9,522 nucleotides of DNA from DATFEN01 sp035691285. GTDB taxonomy: Bacteria; Acidobacteriota; Vicinamibacteria; Fen-336. Positions 6,356 through 9,522 of the stretch are shown one piece after another. Position 1 is the stretch's first letter. Each line of letters opens with the position of its first letter. The stretch is taken from NCBI GenBank assembly GCA_035691285.1, contig DASSJI010000104.1, positions 1 to 9,522 of the forward strand, written 5' to 3'. A program made the position numbers and the translations under genes. The notes under the pieces are model-generated. The model did not search any database, had not been told where the DNA came from, and saw nothing but the letters and a program-made list of their open reading frames with translations.

Positions 6356-6811
6356 ATGCCATCAGCGCCTTCCTTGCGCCGCGCCGCGCCGGAGGACGCC
6401 GGCGGGCTCCTGGAGCTGATGCGCGCCTACTACGCGGAGGATGCCTATCCCTTCGACGAGGTGCGCTCGCCCGCGGCGCTCATGGCGCTCCTCGAGGACG
6501 ACCGCCTGGGCGAGGTCTGGCTGGCCGCGGAGGGCGAGCTGCCCCTGGGCTACGTGGTGATCTGCTTCGGCTGGAGCCTCGAGTACCGGGGGCGCGACGC
6601 CTTCGTGGACGAGGTGTTCGTGGAGCGGAGCGCGCGCGGGCGGGGTCTCGGGCGCGCGCTGGTGGATCACGCCATTCGACGCTGCCGCGCCCTGGGTGTT
6701 CGGGCGCTGCACCTCGAGGTGGAGCGCTCCAAGGAACGGACCCAGGCGCTCTACCGTAGCCTGGGTTTTCGCGACAACGACCGCCGGTTGATGACGCTGC
6801 GGCTCGCCTGA
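6356..6811 (+). CDS. GNAT-family N-acetyltransferase
   Basis: The 151-residue product is a complete GCN5-related acetyltransferase, which moves an acetyl group from acetyl-CoA to an amine on an unknown substrate. The N-terminus LRRAAPEDAGGLLELM (7-22) is the usual first strand and helix. Motif A is FVDEVFVERSARGRGLGRAL (83-102), with the pyrophosphate-binding R-G-R-G-L-G loop at 94-99. LHLEVERSKERTQALYRSLGF (118-138) is motif B, with the acetyl-CoA-contacting tyrosine at 133. The start is the ATG at 6356, just before the conserved first strand; an upstream ATG at 6346 is in another frame. It lies 41 bases after the FGE-like gene, so it may be in the same transcript or separate. The substrate cannot be told from sequence. 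The following broken gene begins directly after its stop. Confidence 0.9.
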   Translation: MPSAPSLRRAAPEDAGGLLELMRAYYAEDAYPFDEVRSPAALMALLEDDRLGEVWLAAEGELPLGYVVICFGWSLEYRGRDAFVDEVFVERSARGRGLGRALVDHAIRRCRALGVRALHLEVERSKERTQALYRSLGFRDNDRRLMTLRLA

Positions 6812-6827
6812 GCGCTCGGCGGGCGCC

Positions 6828-7731
6828 GTGGCCGGCCTGCTCGAGCGCGAGGGGCTCCAGATCGAGCGCGGTGTGGCCGGCATGCCCACGGCCTTCGTCG
6901 CGAGTTTCGGCAGCGGCAGGCCGGTCCTCGGCATCCTCGCCGAGTTCGACGCGCTGCCGGGGATCGGCAACGAGGCCGTGCCGCGGCGCGAGCCGCGCAA
7001 GGACGGCGTGCCGAACGGCCATGGCTGCGGCCACAACCTCTTCGGCGCGGGCAGCGCGGGAGCGGCGATCGCCTTGAAGCGCGCGATGCAGGCGCTCCAC
7101 CTTCCGGGGACCCTCAAGCTCTTCGGGACGCCGGCCGAGGAGACGCTCGTGGGCAAGGCCTACATGGCCCGCGACGGCGTGTTCGACGGCCTGGACGCGG
7201 CCCTCGACTGGCACCCCGGGCTCGAGACGAAGGTCTCCAACGACTCCGGCCAGGCGCTCAACAACTTCACGGTCGAGTTCTTCGGCAAGGCCGCCCACGG
7301 GGCGCGCGACCCGTGGAACGGCCGCAGCGCGCTGGACGCTGTCGAGCTCATGACCCATGGCGCGACCATGATGCGCGAGCACGTGCCCACGACCGCCCGC
7401 ATCCACTACGTGATCGCCGAGGGCGGAGAGGCCCCCAACGTGGTTCCCGCCTTCGCGAGGGTGTGGTTCTACGTCCGGGACGTCGACCGTCCTCGAGCAA
7501 CACTACGGATGGCTGCTCAAGATCGCCGAGGGCGCCGCACTTGCGACGCAGACCACGCAGCGCGTGACGCTCAACACCGGCGTCCACGAATACAACCTGA
7601 ACCGGCCGCTGCAGGAAGCAATGCAGAAGAACCTCGAGCTGGTCGGCGCCCCGACGTGGGGCGCCGGGCACCCCTACAAGTCGCCGCTCCCCGCCGGCCA
7701 GGCCCCGCCGCTGCCCGCCCGCGATCATTGA
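6828..7731 (+). pseudogene. Decayed M20 amidohydrolase (AbgB-like aminobenzoyl-glutamate hydrolase)
   Basis: This is the remnant of an M20-family metal-dependent amidohydrolase, closest in appearance to AbgB-type aminoacyl-aminobenzoate/peptide hydrolases. Frame 1 (6828 to about 7488) shows AEFDALPG, HGCGHN (metal-binding His and Cys), TPAEE (general-base Glu pair), WHPG, AAHGARDPWNGRSALDAV (dimerisation domain) and HYVIAEGGEAPNVVP. Three lesions are visible. First, homology starts at about AGLLEREG, so some tens of N-terminal residues are missing; in that frame a stop lies at 6792-6794 within the GNAT gene. Second, at about 7488-7492 the frame shifts by +1; homology resumes as VLEQHYGWLLKIAEGAALAT and runs to NLELVGAPTW. 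Third, it then jumps to HPYKSPLPAGQ followed by PPL, which resembles the extreme C-terminus of the family, so roughly 130 residues including the C-terminal metal-ligand region appear deleted. An intact member has about 450-480 residues. It is very unlikely to make an active enzyme. Base-calling error could explain the frameshift but not the two missing parts. Confidence 0.8.
7645..7665 (+). repeat. Perfect 8-bp inverted repeat at the internal deletion point of the M20 remnant
   Basis: GGCGCCCC (7645-7652) and GGGGCGCC (7658-7665) form a perfect stem around GACGT. It lies at the point where M20 homology jumps from NLELVGAPTW to the C-terminal tail. The arms are read as codons of the remnant, and the repeat may have favoured the deletion or been made by it. 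Confidence 0.55.
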
Positions 7732-8066
7732 GGGTCGGCGGCCGACGTATGACGTCGTCCTCGAAGTCGCGGTCCGTTACTACCTCGCCGTGGCGGAGGA
7801 CGCGCTGCGCGCCGCCGTCATCACCTGCCCGGCAGCTGATCGGCAGTTGACGTAGCCGGCGAGACGGCCGACAGTCTCGGCATCTCGAATGACGACAGAC
7901 CCCACGCGAACGAGCGAGCACGCCACTCCACCAACCTCGAATGCACCGGCCCGTTTCACGACCGGGGCCGTTTTGGGCGGCCGGTTTCGGATCGTGGCGC
8001 CATCCGCCGATCTTGTCGACCGGTAAACGCCCCGGAGCCCGACCCGAACAAGGTCCGGCCCGATCC
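7732..8066. other. Stretch without a convincing gene
   Basis: These 335 bases separate the M20 remnant from the tandem secreted-protein genes. The + strand frame through 7682-7857 stays open and reads TYDVVLEVAVRYYLAVAED from 7745 in a protein-like way, ending at a TAG (7855-7857), but it has no credible start and I do not recognise it; it may be a gene fragment. The rest looks non-coding and holds a possible weak terminator (7947-7974). An ATG at 7941 is in frame with the next gene but would put a long Pro/Arg-rich tail before a clear signal peptide, so I treat it as upstream sequence. A TAGACT (8081-8086) lies within the first codons of that gene and has no clear -35 partner. Confidence 0.5.
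7947..7974 (+). terminator. Possible weak intrinsic terminator
   Basis: CGGCCC (7947-7952) pairs with GGGCCG (7965-7970) around a 12-nt loop and is followed directly by TTTT (7971-7974). The stem is only 6 bp and the T run is interrupted by GGG, so this could be chance in GC-rich DNA. Its place between the broken M20 gene and the next operon fits a terminator. Confidence 0.27.
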
Positions 8067-8696
8067 ATGGCCCACTGCGCTAGACTCCCGGCCGTGCTGA
8101 CGCTGGCCACCCTGCTGATCCTCGCTGCTGCGCCGCCGGGCGAGCCAGCCGAGCAGACCGAGGCTGACGAATACACACGCTACGAGCTGCTCGATCCCGA
8201 CTCGGGCCGTTTCCATATCCTCTACGACGTGAGCGCGACGATGCCCGGCGCTACGGCGTACTACAACCCGATCCGCAAGGGCAGCGAGGCCAGCGACGAG
8301 GCAGTCTTCGATCGCGTGAGCGGCAAGCCGCTGCGCTTCGAGATCGTTGACGGATCGGCGGCGCGGGCGGGTGGCGTGAAGCAGGCCGAGTCCGACTCCC
8401 GCTTCATCAAGGTCACCCTGCCGCGACCGGTGCCGAAGGACGGCGCCGTCAGGTTGCTCATCGAGAAGACGTACCGCGACCCGAAGAGCTACTTTCGCGA
8501 GAGGGACCGGGTGGTGTTCTCGCGGTCGCTCAGCGTCAAGCGCAACGCGGTGCTGTTGCCCGCCGGCTACGAACTGATCGCCTGCAACGTGCCCGCGCAG
8601 ATCCTGGGCGAGCCCGATGGCCGGATCCTGGTCAGCTTCGTGAATGTGGGGCCCGGAGCCGCGGACGTGGTGATCAAGGCGCGGACGCTGCCTTGA
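8067..8696 (+). CDS. Secreted protein of unknown function, first of a tandem pair
   Basis: The 209-residue product is not recognised. The ATG at 8067 gives a signal peptide (hydrophobic stretch about 8-22, cleavage probably in the APPGEPA region); a GTG at 8094 would give a shorter but still plausible one. The mature part has alternating short hydrophobic strands and polar turns, suggesting a beta-sandwich. Recognisable blocks are YELLDPDSGRFHILYDVSA (39-57), AYYNPIRKGSEAS (64-76), KTYRDPKSYF (134-143), RNAVLLPAGYELIACNVPAQ (159-178) and DGRILVSFVN (184-193). Each block has a counterpart in the next gene, so the two are paralogs. One Cys (173) in the LPAG block is shared by both. No catalytic motif, lipobox, heme site or membrane anchor is seen. 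The two genes form a two-gene unit overlapping by 4 bases. Confidence 0.8.
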   Translation: MAHCARLPAVLTLATLLILAAAPPGEPAEQTEADEYTRYELLDPDSGRFHILYDVSATMPGATAYYNPIRKGSEASDEAVFDRVSGKPLRFEIVDGSAARAGGVKQAESDSRFIKVTLPRPVPKDGAVRLLIEKTYRDPKSYFRERDRVVFSRSLSVKRNAVLLPAGYELIACNVPAQILGEPDGRILVSFVNVGPGAADVVIKARTLP

Positions 8697-9331
8697 TCCG
8701 CACGAGTTGGGCGGTTGCGCTCTTCGTCGTGGCCGCGGGCCCGGGCGGTGCAGCCGATGATGAGCGCCTCCGCGAGCGCGCCCTCCAGGACCCGGCCATC
8801 GTCTACTTCCTGCAGGACCCGGAGACACACGCGTTCGACCTGTACCACGACTACACGGAGCGGAAGGCAGGGACGGACAAGTACCTTAACGTCGTGCGCC
8901 AGGGCAGCACCGTCAGCAATCCCTCCGCGCGCATCCGCGATACGGGTGAGGTGCTGAGCGTCGAGATGCTCAAGGGCGAAGCGATCAGGAAGGCGGCCCT
9001 GGACATCGGCGAGGAGATTCGTCCGGATAGCGAGGTCGTGGTGGTGCACTACCCGCCCGTGCCGGAGGGCGGCAGCGTCCGGCTGCGCATCGCGGAAACC
9101 TACACCGACCCTGCGCGCTACCGGCTCGACGGCGACACGCTCGTCTTCGACCGTACCTTCAGCCGAGTTGCCAACGCGGTCGTGCTGCCCGCGGGCTTCT
9201 ACCTGACCACGTGCGCGATCCCGGCCACCGTCTCGGAAACGGAGGACGGCCGCATCCGGGTGGACTTCACGAACCCGCGGCCCGATGAGATCGCCGTGCT
9301 GATCAGGGCGAGGCGGCGTACGGGCCGCTAG
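8693..9331 (+). CDS. Secreted protein of unknown function, second of a tandem pair
   Basis: The 212-residue product is a diverged paralog of the preceding one. Matching blocks are YFLQDPETHAFDLYHDYTE (38-56), KYLNVVRQGSTVS (63-75), ETYTDPARYR (135-144), ANAVVLPAGFYLTTCAIPAT (160-179) and DGRIRVDFTN (185-194), in the same order and spacing. The shared Cys is residue 174. The start is a TTG at 8693 that overlaps the previous stop as TTGA; it gives a short signal peptide (SWAVALFVVAAG, cleavage near GGAA), and no better in-frame ATG lies nearby. Relative to its partner the mature protein has extra charged residues before the first block (DDERLRERALQ). Function is unknown; identical order, coupling and secretion suggest that the two act together, perhaps as a heteromer. 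Its TAG stop overlaps the stop of the convergent aminotransferase gene. Confidence 0.8.
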   Translation: MIRTSWAVALFVVAAGPGGAADDERLRERALQDPAIVYFLQDPETHAFDLYHDYTERKAGTDKYLNVVRQGSTVSNPSARIRDTGEVLSVEMLKGEAIRKAALDIGEEIRPDSEVVVVHYPPVPEGGSVRLRIAETYTDPARYRLDGDTLVFDRTFSRVANAVVLPAGFYLTTCAIPATVSETEDGRIRVDFTNPRPDEIAVLIRARRRTGR

Positions 9332-9522
9332 ACCCCCAGCGCCGTCATCGCCTCGTCGACGATCGACACGGCGATGTCCGTGTCCTCGGTGTCGATGGTG
9401 AGGGGCGGCGCGAAGCGGATCGTGCTCTTGCCGCAGCCGATCAGGATCAGGCCACGCCGGAAGCACTCCTGGATGATCTTGAGACGCATCTCGGGATTCG
9501 GCTCCCGGGTGGCCTTGTCCTT
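9328..9522 (-). CDS. Class III PLP-dependent aminotransferase, C-terminal end (partial)
   Basis: The - strand reads without a break from the right edge to a TAG at 9330-9328, giving the last 64 residues of a class III (GabT/ArgD-type) aminotransferase. Recognisable stretches are TREPNPEMRLKIIQECFRRG (about 5-24), LILIGCGKSTIRFAPPLTI (25-43) and a final helix with IVDEAMTAL. The I-R-F-A-P-P-L segment is the family's conserved C-terminal motif, whose Arg contacts the substrate carboxylate. The cofactor lysine and most of the protein lie outside the window. The GCGKSTIRF version is common in 4-aminobutyrate or acetylornithine-like aminotransferases, but substrate cannot be fixed from this end. 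The gene converges on the tandem secreted-protein pair with a 4-base overlap of stop codons. Confidence 0.88.
   Translation of the reverse strand, partial: KDKATREPNPEMRLKIIQECFRRGLILIGCGKSTIRFAPPLTIDTEDTDIAVSIVDEAMTALGV

Noticed and set aside
4140..6362. A 740-codon open frame on the - strand
   Set aside because: It is antisense to nosY, the fasciclin, and the FGE-like gene, which all have recognisable domains; the predicted protein is low-complexity, of the kind produced by reversed GC-rich codons.
7961..7985. A second hairpin (GGCCG/CGGCC around TTTTGGG)
   Set aside because: The stem is 5 bp plus a bulged extension, competes with the hairpin at 7947-7970, and has no T run of its own; likely chance in GC-rich sequence.
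7941..8066. An earlier ATG (7941) as start of the first tandem gene
   Set aside because: It adds 42 residues of Pro/Arg/Gly-rich sequence before an obvious signal peptide that starts at 8067.
8081..8086. TAGACT as a -10 promoter box
   Set aside because: No -35-like hexamer is seen at the right distance, and it lies inside the chosen coding start; it would only fit if the GTG at 8094 were the true start.
1..9522. CRISPR array, insertion sequence, tRNA or attachment site
   Set aside because: I saw no regularly spaced direct repeats, transposase motifs, terminal inverted repeats or tRNA-like cloverleaf with CCA end on either strand.

Overview
The window comes from a very GC-rich bacterial genome in which GTG starts and 4-base gene overlaps are common. 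It opens inside an operon for reducing nitrous oxide to dinitrogen. The NosZ end has clade II ('atypical') features and is followed directly by a tetraspan NosB-like gene, an order known from clade II nos clusters. Such clusters occur in many phyla (Myxococcota/Deltaproteobacteria, Gemmatimonadota, Acidobacteriota, Bacteroidota and others), so I do not assign a taxon.

Region 1 (1-4596) is the nos cluster, all on the + strand: nosZ (3' end only), nosB-like, nosD, nosF, nosL, nosY. NosZ is the periplasmic multicopper reductase and the window holds only its CuA electron-entry domain. NosD, NosF and NosY form the ABC-type machine needed to mature the copper-sulfide catalytic site, NosL is the lipoprotein copper chaperone, and NosB is a membrane protein needed for N2O respiration in clade II organisms. 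The D-F-L-Y block is very compact: nosD/nosF, nosF/nosL and nosL/nosY each share GTGA, in which the GTG start of one gene overlaps the TGA stop of the previous one. A perfect 12-bp inverted repeat lies between nosZ and nosB and may set the ratio of reductase to assembly-factor mRNA.

Region 2 (4597-6314) continues in the same direction with almost no spacing: a secreted single-domain fasciclin (FAS1) protein with a strong Shine-Dalgarno site, then 3 bases later a membrane-anchored SUMF1/FGE-fold protein that lacks the catalytic cysteine pair. Their position suggests a cell-envelope extension of the nos operon, but no function is proven.

Region 3 (6315-8066) is less orderly: an intact GNAT acetyltransferase, then a decayed AbgB-like M20 metallopeptidase/amidohydrolase missing its N-terminus, broken by a frameshift and lacking a large internal part, then about 335 bases without a convincing gene.

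Region 4 (8067-9522) holds two tandem paralogous secreted proteins of unknown function, the second starting on a TTG that overlaps the stop of the first. It ends with the C-terminus of a class III aminotransferase on the - strand. The two convergent genes overlap tail to tail, their stop codons sharing a CTAG. I saw no tRNA, rRNA, insertion sequence or CRISPR array.
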